Assembly: GCA_021613375.1 (NCBI GenBank)
Contig: CM038717.1
Coordinates: forward strand, 41,129,628 to 41,193,627
DNA: 64,000 bases
Origin: Megaleporinus macrocephalus
Lineage: Eukaryota > Chordata > Actinopteri > Characiformes > Anostomidae
Reading direction: 5' to 3'
Shown: positions 1 to 11,816 of the stretch, one piece after another
Layout: each line of letters starts with the position of its first letter
How positions within the stretch are numbered: position 1 is the stretch's first letter
Program-made: the position numbers and the translations under genes
The notes under the pieces: model-generated
What the model was told of the DNA's origin: nothing
The model's database searches: none
Seen by the model: the letters and a program-made list of their open reading frames with translations, nothing else

Positions 1-33
1 ATAGATAGATAGATAGATAAATAAAACCATAGC

Positions 34-80
<47 letters not shown>

Positions 81-204
81 AACCATAGATAGATAGATAG
101 ATAGATAGATAAATAAAACCATAGATAGATAGATAAATAAAACCATAGATAGATAGATAGATAAATAAAACCATAGATAGATAGATAGATAGATAAATAA
201 AACC

Positions 205-278
<74 letters not shown>

Positions 279-322
279 ATAAAACCATAGATAGATAGAT
301 AGATAGATAGATAAATAAAACC

Positions 323-404
<82 letters not shown>

Positions 405-412
405 ATAAAACC

Positions 413-468
<56 letters not shown>

Positions 469-476
469 ATAAAACC

Positions 477-548
<72 letters not shown>

Positions 549-556
549 ATAAAACC

Positions 557-592
<36 letters not shown>

Positions 593-747
593 ATAAAACC
601 ATAGATAGATAGATAGATAAATAAAACCATAGATAGATAGATAGATAGATAAATAAAACCATAGATAGATAGATAGATAGATAAATAAAACCATAGATAG
701 ATAGATAGATAAATAAAACCATAGATAGATAGATAGATAAATAAACC

Positions 748-807
<60 letters not shown>

Positions 808-815
808 ATAAAACC

Positions 816-851
<36 letters not shown>

Positions 852-911
852 ATAAAACCATAGATAGATAGATAAATAAAACCATAGATAGATAGATAGA
901 TAAATAAAACC

Positions 912-959
<48 letters not shown>

Positions 960-999
960 ATAAAACCATAGATAGATAGATAGATAGATAAATAAAACC

Positions 1000-1065
<66 letters not shown>

Positions 1066-1073
1066 ATAAAACC

Positions 1074-1133
<60 letters not shown>

Positions 1134-1141
1134 ATAAAACC

Positions 1142-1189
<48 letters not shown>

Positions 1190-1197
1190 ATAAAACC

Positions 1198-1229
<32 letters not shown>

Positions 1230-1325
1230 ATAAAACCATAGATAGATAGATAGATAAATAAAACCATAAATAGATAGATAGATAGATAAATAAAACCATA
1301 GATAGATAGATAGATAAATAAAACC

Positions 1326-1363
<38 letters not shown>

Positions 1364-1457
1364 GGATAGATAGATAGATAGATAAATAAAACCATAGATA
1401 GATAGATAGATAAATAAAACCATAGATAGATAGATAGATAGATAGATAAATAAAACC

Positions 1458-1489
<32 letters not shown>

Positions 1490-1497
1490 ATAAAACC

Positions 1498-1532
<35 letters not shown>
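1..1532. repeat. GATA (Bkm-like) array with AT-rich interruptions
   Basis: Runs of (GATA)n broken at irregular intervals by AAATAAAACCA. It continues past the window start. The long open frame on the minus strand (YLSI repeats) is only a consequence of the repeat. Confidence 0.97.
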
Positions 1533-1534
<2 letters not shown>

Positions 1535-1702
1535 TTACTTTACAGCCAAAAAAACAGGAGATTTTAAAATTGGAGTCAGCACCTGACTTACTGATTGGAC
1601 TTAAAATTAAATAATATCTATTCTAATTATATATTCTGGCTCCTGAGGGTTTAATTACAAGCCTGTACTGTTTTCATTTGATTTTAGTATATGTGTCACA
1701 TT

Positions 1703-1731
<29 letters not shown>
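1703..1731. repeat. (GACA)n microsatellite
   Basis: About seven GACA units, 170 bp from the end of the GATA array. Confidence 0.95.
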
Positions 1732-1733
<2 letters not shown>

Positions 1734-2628
1734 AGTATCTCCAAAATGGCTATTTTACAGGAAAGAACACAAACAGTCTTGGAAGTCAATGAAACCACAA
1801 CTCAAGCACAGTGACATTATGTTACACCCTGTTTGAGGATCTAAAGCTGATAAATATGAAATTAATCAAAAGTTTATGGTCGGTCTTTTCATTAGTCGGG
1901 CTCAGCCAAAAGGGGGTCAGTTCAGGGAACCAGCTGGTCTGAAATCTCTCGACATCTAGACATCATACCAGATGTTTTTAGGAGTAGAAGAATCATCTTA
2001 CCAGATACTTCATGTCCTGTTGAAACCTGCAGCACAGTCATGGCTCCCACCTGCACACAAACGGAGCGAGATCAGCAAATCACCACGATCCAAAAAAAAC
2101 AAGAATCTCCAAAATAGTAACTTTATATGTGATCACAAAAACCTCCTTTACATTCAGTGTAAGTAAAAATAAAGAGGATTTACTCCAGCTGATCTTGGAG
2201 TGTTTCTATTGGTCCATTCATTATGAAACTCTTACAGGATATAAAGAGCAGCTGTCGAGTTCAAACCATGTAGAAACATTACAATAAACAAAAATTCAGA
2301 TATTTGTTTTTCTAAAATCAGTGATGAGATGTTTAATAACCAGCTAATAAACAGTGACAGTGTCAGAGATGCTAACGCTAATATGCTAACACAACAACTA
2401 GTAAGGTAATGAACTCGTAACGCTCTCAAACATCACACACACCAGCCGTGTTAACACTCGCTGCTTAATGCATTAATCTTCACAAAATTCTCGAAAATAT
2501 AATAATAAACTCTGTTTTTAGACAAATATAATTAGCTAGAAAAATTAGCCTCCTTACATAGCCTGGCCACGCTGATGTTTATGTTCCGTAGTACAACACG
2601 GATCCGACGTTTTAGTTCCGACGTCATT

Positions 2629-2662
<34 letters not shown>

Positions 2663-3060
2663 CATTTTTTTATATATAAATGAAATAGTTTTATGAAAAG
2701 TTTGTGAACTAAGTCGTATCTGCATTAGTGCTGAAAATAGCTGCATATATAAAAAACTGAGTTTAAGTTGCAAAATCTCAAACATCACGACCCAAACGTC
2801 CCGACTCGTGAACGAATCAATTCTAAAGACTCGGTTCTTTTCAATCAATCGGTAGAACCGATTCGTTTCTGGCTTCTGCGGTAACATTCCTTGCTGTGAG
2901 TAATGCAGGGCTGTACCAGAACATCTGGGGCTTATTATCCTATTTCAGGGAATAGGACCCAGAATTATTTTATGACTTTGACTAAAAAATTTTTTTTTGG
3001 AATTTAGGTTTAAAACACAGTGAATCATTAGAGTGAAGCAGAAGCTTCAGACTAACTAAA
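1732..3060. other. Intergenic DNA with short dispersed repeats
   Basis: No gene seen. It contains a fragment of the 'GGACCAATAGAAATGCTCC' repeat family (reverse orientation, about 2190-2290) and an (ATC)n run at about 2629-2659. Confidence 0.6.
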
Positions 3061-3078
3061 TAAAATAAATACATAAAA

Positions 3079-3420
3079 GTTCAAGTTTCAAGTTTATTTG
3101 TCATTTGCATATCATGTCAGGACATAACATGCATTGAAATGCTTGGGGTGAGGCTCAGATAAAACTCTACAGCAGGGCAGCATTATATATGTAAAACAGT
3201 GCAAACATACAATAAATAGACAATATTAAAGTAAAAATAAGCTAAAAATATACATATAGTTATAACTGAAATATACAAAGGACAATATAAAGGCATAAGA
3301 GATGTGGTAGTATTATGAAGAATCACACCAGCAATATTAAAAGAATAGTTTTCAGTTTCAAGTATATTTCTCCATTAATATGCTTGTAGTGAGGCTCAGA
3401 TAGTCACTCTACAACACGAC
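3079..3420. mobile_element. Retroposon-tail-like repeat, two related pieces
   Basis: TTCAAGTTTATTTGTCAT near 3090 begins a sequence ending GAGGCTCAGATAAAACTCTAC. A second, shorter version starts near 3352 (TTTCAAGTATATTTCTCC, then GTGAGGCTCAGATAGTCACT). The style matches 3' tails of fish non-LTR elements read in antisense. Family not assigned. Confidence 0.45.
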
Positions 3421-3421
3421 A

Positions 3422-3422
<1 letters not shown>

Positions 3423-3482
<60 letters not shown>
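3423..3482. repeat. (TA)n microsatellite
   Basis: Uninterrupted TA run directly after a retroposon-like tail. Confidence 0.98.
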
Positions 3483-3484
<2 letters not shown>

Positions 3485-3769
3485 CATAACACTCAATACC
3501 TGTGACCTGTGACAGAATTCTTATAAACATTGAATTATTGTTGTATTATTGAATAATCAGTATGGGTATTAGACTTAACTCGCTAACATTAAATAAATAA
3601 ATAGATAAAAAAATAATGAATTAAATGCAGATAAGTCGAATAAAGCTACTTAATCAGCTGAATCGGTCGTATGCTTCGTTTTAAAGAAACTATTCAAAAG
3701 AATCGATTCTGAAAACTGAATCAAACCCAAGTGGAAAGTCATTATGGTACATGTCATTGGATGGTCGGG

Positions 3770-3942
3770 TCACCGCGCCCGCCAGTCCTGTGTCACGATT
3801 GGTCAGAGGTTACTGAGCAAGCTCTACTATTGGTCGGTCCTGCTGTCAGTCAAAGCTCGCCCCGCCCGCGTAGCGAAAGTGGTGTTAGTATGTGAAATGC
3901 GGCGTCGTTGGGAACGTCCTTCTGCGGCGGCGGTGCGGGAGA
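3770..3942 (+). promoter_or_regulatory. MIGA2: Putative MIGA2 promoter and non-coding exon 1
   Basis: A short GC-rich island in AT-rich DNA. Two inverted CCAAT boxes (ATTGG at 3798-3802 and 3829-3833) lie 31 bp apart, followed by a GC box (CCCCGCCCGC near 3860-3869). A splice-donor-like GAGA|GTGAGT at 3943 would end a 5' UTR exon joined to the acceptor at 6472. The exact transcription start cannot be read from sequence. Nearest alternative: a promoter closer to 6.4 kb. Confidence 0.6.
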
Positions 3943-3948
3943 GTGAGT

Positions 3949-6470
3949 ATGTTCGCCCGGTTTTCCGTTCTTATTGTTCTGCGGCGGGTTTCTGAACAGT
4001 TCACGGTGTTGTAATGTCATATTTTCTACATGACACACATGATTTTGGCTCAACGCGGCCACGGCGAGATGGTCTAGGCTGGTTGCGGCTGGCGAGTAGC
4101 TAACTGGCTAACTGGCTGTGGTGAAGACATTGGGTCTGTCCCAATGCTCAATGAAGGGACCTAGTGCGTTGTGTTCTTCTGCTCATATTAACCCCAGGAA
4201 GAGTTTAATATCAGTCGAATCATCTTTATGAAGGTTGGAAAATATCACTTTCAAGTTTTAAGTGTAGGAGCACTCTACGTACTGAGCTTGGAAGCCGTTG
4301 GAAAGGCTGCCTGTATAGGCAGTGTATTGGTTATTGAGACACAGCTACTGACAGGAGTAAGTGCAGAGGGAAGTATCAGTTCTACCAGTTTTACTGCCTA
4401 CATAGCGAGTGCAGCAGAAAGACTGATATTTGTGTAAAGCCAGCAATGTCTCCAAAAGCCTTTAGCACATGTGCAAGCTATTGTGGAATCACAGAGATAA
4501 AGCAGCTGGCCTGTCAGTCCACATTCCTGCACATGATTCACCTGCTCGAGTATTTGGGAGCTCCAGCTCCAGCTCTAGTCACCTGTGAGCTTATTTCAGG
4601 CACATTCACACTGATAAGAAACATGTGCACTGTAATTTGGCCAAACTGGCACGGATGGGTTTGAAGAAGAGCCGTCCCTCGACTTAAAAGGCCCATATTA
4701 TACATTTATCTAACATATCATGTTCTTCTCAGAGGTCCTTTTATAACATGTGTGGATTATTGGACCAAAAACAGTCTTAAAATTAATTATATCCATGACT
4801 TTTTTTTATTCAAAGCAAGAGAAAATAATCACAGTGAAATACGATGATAACATTGGCAGTAAATTCTGGTCTAATGCTTTCTTTTCTTTTCTCCCTTTTT
4901 TTCCCCTCCAAATTTAACAAACAAAATACAAAGAGAAACAAACAAACCCCACACAGCACCCCCCCCCCTTACACAAACACAAAGACAAATATACTAACCA
5001 ACATGACTAAAGGACAATACGAAGACAAACACGTCTATCGCCCAGCATTTACACAAAAAACAAATGAATATAAGAACATACCGTTAAGAATAAAATCATA
5101 ATAATAATAATAATAAAATAAAAAATAAGCAATAATAATAATAAAATAAATAAATAAGTAAATACTAATAAAGTAACCAAATATTCTGAGACTGATAAAA
5201 ATTAATTAAAAATTATATAAAAAAAAATCATTATTCAATTTATAGGCAATGTTGAGAGCGATTCAATATATGACAGAAAAGAATTCCACTTGGAGAAAAA
5301 GGAGGTCCATGACTCTTTTAATGCTGTTTTTATCTCTAACAGTTAAAAACGCTGCTTTTTAATTACTGCACCTTTTAAAGGGCCCATATCCGCCCTTTTT
5401 CTAATGTTCTATTGTCCCCATTTATAGGTCCATTTATTCCATTTGTGTGAGTTGATGTACCAAAAACAATCCTAACTCATTGTTGGTCATGACTTTTTTC
5501 ATGCTGTCTTTATCTTATATATTAAACTCAATGCTTTTTTAATTACTGCACCTTTAAAGCGTCCATATCCTCCTTTTTTCCAATGCCCCCCCCCTTACTG
5601 ACCTCTCTTACATTTAAACAGGATGTCTGTGTTGCTGTGCCTTTAAAGGGCTCATATTGTACATTTTTCTTGTGTTTATTTTTTTTTCCCTTCGTGAGGT
5701 CCGCCTAGAAAAAAAGGGGTTCCATATATGGAGTGGAGTGGCACAGTTTGAACCTTTTACTAAAGCTTTAAGTCTTCAAACAGCCTTATTTATATATACA
5801 TAACAACCCAAGGTCTGGATTTTTCATGGCATGAGCCCTTTAATAAGGATTTATGTAAATGAGCTGTGTTCTGTTTGGCTGCTCATTTGAACAGCCGTAT
5901 CTGAGATGCTTCTTATGACTTGAGCATAATAGATTAGAGGATAACTGCTGTAGGCTGAGTAGGAGGATGTGTGTGCTAATGCATTTAGTGACATCATAAA
6001 TATAACAACTTTAAAATACGCTGTCACAGCTTAGTGCTTAACTAATGGACTGAGGAGTGAACGGTACGCTTTAAAACTTTCACAGTGCTTATACTACGAC
6101 AGAATTTTAAAGGGCCCATATCAAGGAAAACTAGAAGTGTATATTTTCCATGATATGGGCTCTTTAATTTGTAGCAGTTGGCTAGGTTTGGAGTGTGTAG
6201 GCTGGTTAAACAGTACTGAGAGGGCATCTTTCCAGCTTTTGCTTCATATGCACGTACAGGAAGGACCTCTGTCTGGCCAGACGCTGCTCTCGGTCAGTTT
6301 GAAGTCGATGTCACGTCGTGTTGAGAAACATCGGAGTGACGCGACCGACCCCGCGCTGGATTCCGCTCTTGCCAAGCTGCTGTTGAAATGTGAGCTCGTT
6401 ACTCTGTTTGTTTAGGCAAAGGCACTAAAGGCAACCAATCAGTCTGATAACTACTGTTCTCTTGTGTCCC
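3949..6470. other. MIGA2 intron 1
   Basis: No convincing coding sequence. It holds several copies of an AAAGGGCCCATAT-type repeat, with an opposed pair at about 5645 and 5835, and a hairpin at 6108-6172 whose arms are AAAGGGCCCATATCAAGG and a near complement. An A/T-rich ATAATA run lies at 5098-5160. The short open frames here have no family resemblance. Confidence 0.6.
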
Positions 6471-6472
6471 AG

Positions 6473-6766
6473 GCAACAACGATGGTCACCCTTGGAACCG
6501 TGAGAAGCCAAAGACCTGACTCAGGATCAGTTTCAACCCAGCGTTCATAGGACAAGGCCAGCTACGCCGCCCTGTGTCAGACTGATCGGCGGTCAGCGTG
6601 AAGGCCCGAGGGCAGGGCTGTGGATGTGAAGGCCGAGCGTGAAGGCAGCGGTGGGAGGGGTGGAGCGGAGATGTCAGTCAGAAGGGCAGAGGGCATGTCC
6701 ATCATGCAGGCCTTAGCCATGACCGTGGCTGAGATACCTGTGTTCCTGTACTCCACCTTCGGACAG
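6473..6766 (+). CDS. MIGA2: MIGA2 exon 2: 5' UTR and start codon
   Basis: The acceptor is TGTGTCCCAG at 6463-6472. Non-coding sequence runs to 6670, then coding 6671-6766 (residues 1-32, phase 0), and the donor is CAG|GTATGG. An upstream in-frame TGA at 6599-6601 rules out a longer start. The purine at -3 gives a fair Kozak context. It encodes the first hydrophobic segment. Confidence 0.9.
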
Positions 6767-9700
6767 GTATGGTTACCTTGTTCACCTCATCCATTCACAC
6801 CTTTGTTGTTATCAGTGGCGGAAAGAACCGGGCACAAAGGTCACCCCCCCCACACACGCCTGGAACACACAGTCTGTGTAGTTGTATCCAGGTTGGAGCT
6901 GCTAGGCTAACAGAGCTAACAGACACTGGAGCTTAATAGTCACCAAAAATATTTTTGTCGATTTTTATTTTTATACATCGTTTGAACACGACAACCGCTG
7001 TTTACGTTGTGTAAACATTTCATGTTGAACGGACCAATAGAAATGCTCCAAAATGGTTTGGAAAACATTCTGGTTCCATTAACTTGCGTTGAAAGTCAGG
7101 ACAGTTTTGGTCCTCTCCTGTGAAGCTGCTGTTTTGGAGATGATTGTTGGTTTTCTGTGGACGGTGGTGATAGATTTGTTTCAGGTTGTGTCAGTAAGGT
7201 GTGTGAGTGTGTTAGAAACAGACTTTATTTACAGTTAAACTATAAATGAATTAAACTGCATTATCATTTGCATGACGTCCGCCTGACTCTGGGTCAGCTG
7301 GAGCGGAGGAGTGTGCTGTAGAACGTAGCCTTAGCGCTTATACCTGAGTAGGGTGGTGCGATATTGTAATTATGTTGATACAATAGTAAACGATATTTAG
7401 ATTATTTAAAAATGTGTTTGTAAAAGTCTTATATTTGACTGGCTTGCACTTCTTAAAGGATATTAATCTCCATCCATCCATCATCTTCCTCTTTATCATC
7501 CAGAGTGTCATTGGGCGAAGGTTCTTCTTTAGTGAATGATTCGCTGAAGTTTGCTGAGTGTGTGTTTTTCATCCTCTTCATACTCTCTTCATACTCTTCA
7601 TACTCTCTTCATACTCTCTTCATACTCTCTTCATACTCTCTTCATACTCTCTTCATACTCTTCATACTCTCTTCATACTCTCTTCATACTCTTCATACTC
7701 TCTTCATACTCCACATAATCTCTTCATACTCTTCATACTCTCTTCATACTCCACATACTCTCTTCATACTCTCTTCATACTCTCTTCATACTCTCTTCAT
7801 ACTCCTCATACTCTCTTCATACTCCTCATACTCTCTTCATACTCTTCATACTCTCTTCATACTCTCTTCATACTCCTCATACTCTCTTCATACTCTTCAT
7901 ACTCTCTTCAAACTCTCTTCATACTCTCTTCATACTCTTCATACTCCTCATACTCTCTCATACTCCTCATACTCTCTCTTCACTCCTCATACACTCTTCA
8001 TACTCTCCTCATACTCTCTTCATAATCTCTTCATACTCTCTTCATACTCCTCATACTCTCTTCATACTCTTCATACTCTCCTTCATACTCTCTTCATACT
8101 CTCTTCATACTCTCTTCATACTCCTCATACTCTCTTCATACTCCTCATACTCTCTTCATACTCCTCATGCTCTCTTCATACTCTTCATACTCTCCTCATA
8201 CTCTCTTCATACTCTCTTCATACTCCTCATACTCTCTTCATACTCTTCATACTCTTCATACTCTCTTCATACTCCTCATACTCTCTTCATACTCTTCATA
8301 CTCTTCATACTCTTCATACTCTCTTCATACTCTCTTCATACTCTCTTCATACTCTTCATACTCTTCATACTCTTCATACTCTTCATACTCTCTTCATACT
8401 CCTCATACTCTCTTCATACTCTCTTCATACTCTCTTCATACTCTCTTCATACTCTCTTCATACTCTTCATACTCTCTTCATACTCTTCATACTCTTCATA
8501 CTCTTCATACTCTTCATACTCTCTTCATACTCTCTTCATACTCTCTTCATACTCTCTTCATACTCTCCTCATACTCTCTTCATAATCTTCATACTCTTCA
8601 TACTCCTCTTCATACTCTCTTCATACTCTCCTTCATACTCTTCATACTCCTCATACTCTCTTCATACTCCTCATACTCTCTTCATACTCTTCATACTCTT
8701 CATACTCTCTTCTTACTCTCTTCATACTCCTCATACTCTCTTCATACTCTTCATACTCTCTTCATACTCTCTTCATACTCCTCATACTCTCTTCATACTC
8801 TCTTCATACTCTCTTCATACTCCTCATACTCCTCATACTCATCATACTCTCTTCATACTCCTCATACTCTCCTCATACTCTCTTCATACTCCTCATACTC
8901 TCTTCATACTCCTCATACTCTCTTCATACTCCTCATACTCTCTTCATACTCTCTTCATACTCCTCATACTCTCTTCATACTCTCTTCATACTCCTCATAC
9001 TCTCTTCATACTCCTCATACTCTCTTCATACTCTCTTCATACTCCTCATACTCTCTTCATACTCTCTTCATACTCTCTTCATACTCCTCATACTCTCTTC
9101 ATACTCCTCATACTCTCTTCATACTCTCTTCATACTCCTCATACTCTCTTCATACTCTTCATACTCTCTTCATACTCTCTTCATACTCTCTTCATACTCT
9201 CTTCATACTCTCTTCATACTCTCTTCTTACTCTCTTCATACTCCTCACACTCCTTTTCATAGACCATAGACATAGTGCTGCTGCTGCTGGAGTGTTTAAA
9301 CACTGTGTCCACTCACTGTCCACTCTATTAGACACTCCTACTACTTGCTGGTTCACCTTGTAGATGTAAAGTCAGAGACAGTAGCTCATCTGCTGCTGCA
9401 CAGTGTGTGTTCCTCTAGTTCTTCATCAGTGGACACAGGACGCCGCCCACAGGACACTGCTGTCTGGATAGTTTTGGTTGGTGGACGATTCTCAGTCCAG
9501 CAGCACTGCTGTATCTGATCCACTCACACCAGCACAACACACACTAACACACCAGTGTCACTGCAGTGCTGAGAATGATCCACCTCCCTAATAGTATCTG
9601 CTCTGTGGTGGTCCTGTGGGGGTCCTGATCATTAAAGAACGGAGTAATAAAGTATACAGAGAATCAGATAAACTACAGTCTGTAAGTGGAGCTCCTGTAT

Positions 9701-11065
9701 GGTCAGTGGAGCTGATACAGTGGACAGTGAGTGGAGCTCCTGTATGGTCAGTGGAGCTGATACAGTGGACAGTGAGTGGAGGTCCTGTATGGTCAGTGGA
9801 GCTGATACAGTGGACAGTGAGTGGAGGTCCTGTATGGTCAGTGGAGCTGATACAGTGGACAGTGAGTGGAGGTCCTGTATGGTCAGTGGAGCTGATACAG
9901 TGGACAGTGAGTGGAGGTCCTGTATGGTCAGTGGAGCTGATACAGTGGACAGTGAGTGGAGGTCCTGTATGGTCAGTGGAGCTGATACAGTGGACAGTGA
10001 GTGGAGGTCCTGTATGGTCAGTGGAGCTGATACAGTGGACAGTGAGTGGAGGTCCTGTATGGTCAGTGGAGCTGATACAGTGGACAGTGAGTGGAGGTCC
10101 TGTTAATGGTCAGTGGAGCTGATACAGTGGACAGTGAGTGGAGGTCCTGTATGGTCAGTGGAGCTGATACAGTGGACAGTGAGTGGAGGTCCTATATGGT
10201 CAGTGGAGCTGATACAGTGGACAGTGAGTGGAGGTCCTGTATGGTCAGTGGAGCTGATACAGTGGACAGTGAGTGGAGGTCCTGTATGGTCAGTGGAGCT
10301 GATACAGTGGACAGTGAGTGGAGGTCCTGTATGGTCAGTGGAGCTGATTCAGTGGACAGTGAGGTGGAGGTCCTGTATGGTCAGTGGAGCTGATACAGTG
10401 GACAGTGAGTGGAGGTCCTGTATGGTCAGTGGAGCTGATACAGTGGACAGTGAGTGGAGGTCCTGTATGGTCAGTGGAGCTGATACAGTGGACAGTGAGT
10501 GTAGGTCCTGTATGGTCAGTGGAGCTGATACAGTGGACAGTGAGTGGAGGTCCTGTATGGTCAGTGGAGCTGATACAGTGGACAGTGAGTGGAGGTCCTG
10601 TATGGTCAGTGGAGCTGATACAGTGGACAGTGAGTGGAGGTCCTGTATGGTCAGTGGAGCTGATACAGTGGACAGTGAGTGGAGGTCCTGTATGGTCAGT
10701 GGAGCTGATACAGTGGACAGTGAGTGGAGATATGAGGAGGTGGTGTTAATGTTATGACTGATGGGTTTATGATAAAAGTCACGTCAACTAGTCCCGGATG
10801 ACGTCATTAATAACGTCACACTTTGAAACAAATCTCTGAGGAAACCAAACTCCACAGGTCAGCAGATCCTGAGGTCCTCCTTCCAGCGAGATCTCCAGCT
10901 TTCGAGGAGCTCCGGAGTCCCGTAGACTTGTATCCGCCATCGTCGTCCGACTGCAGCCCACATACTGGCTGGAGTGTCTGATCTTACCTTTGCCTCATCT
11001 AACCAGGTCTTATCTGACCATGACCCGACCTGAACTGGACGCTCCGACCAGCTCCCGCCACAAAC

Positions 11066-11115
<50 letters not shown>

Positions 11116-11338
11116 CCTGCAGAGTATTGATTTTACGTTACCCAGATTTCTGTGAACTGTTTGGAGGCTGAAGGTCTGCTGTTAGTCAGGAGAGCAGATG
11201 TGTGGTGCAGTGTAGCAGGTGTTTATAACAGGTCTTATAAAGGGTCTTATAAAGGGTCTTATAAAGGGTCTTGTCTGCTATAACACTGTCTGTTTCTCCA
11301 ACGCTGGCAGTGTTTTTACTTCCATTTCCAGCTCTTTC

Positions 11339-11378
<40 letters not shown>

Positions 11379-11482
11379 CCACTCTCTCTCTCTCTCTCTC
11401 TCTCTCTTCTTTCTCTCTCTCTCTCTCCTCTCTCTTCTTTCCCTTTCTCTCTCTTTCCCTTTCTCTCTCTCTCTCTCTCTTC

Positions 11483-11537
<55 letters not shown>

Positions 11538-11588
11538 CTCTCTCCTCTCTCTCAGCTCTCTGTCTCTCTCTCTCTCTCTCCTCTTTCC

Positions 11589-11653
<65 letters not shown>

Positions 11654-11671
11654 TTCCCCCCTTTCTCTCTC

Positions 11672-11725
<54 letters not shown>

Positions 11726-11765
11726 TTCTCCCATCCCTTTCTCTCTCTCTCTCTCTCTCTCTCTT

Positions 11766-11816
<51 letters not shown>

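Noticed and set aside
33..1499. Minus-strand 488-residue open frame of YLSI repeats
   Set aside because: Pure product of the GATA array; no start context, domains or splice structure.
7505..9363. Open frames of 155-585 residues rich in Ser/Tyr/His/Leu
   Set aside because: All three frames are open because the 9-11-bp repeat lacks stop codons; not a gene.
9616..10757. Repeat protein (WSVELIQWTVSGGPV) as a possible novel gene
   Set aside because: The 45-bp period preserves frame, but indels switch it, the same unit occurs in both orientations, and it belongs to a transposon arm.
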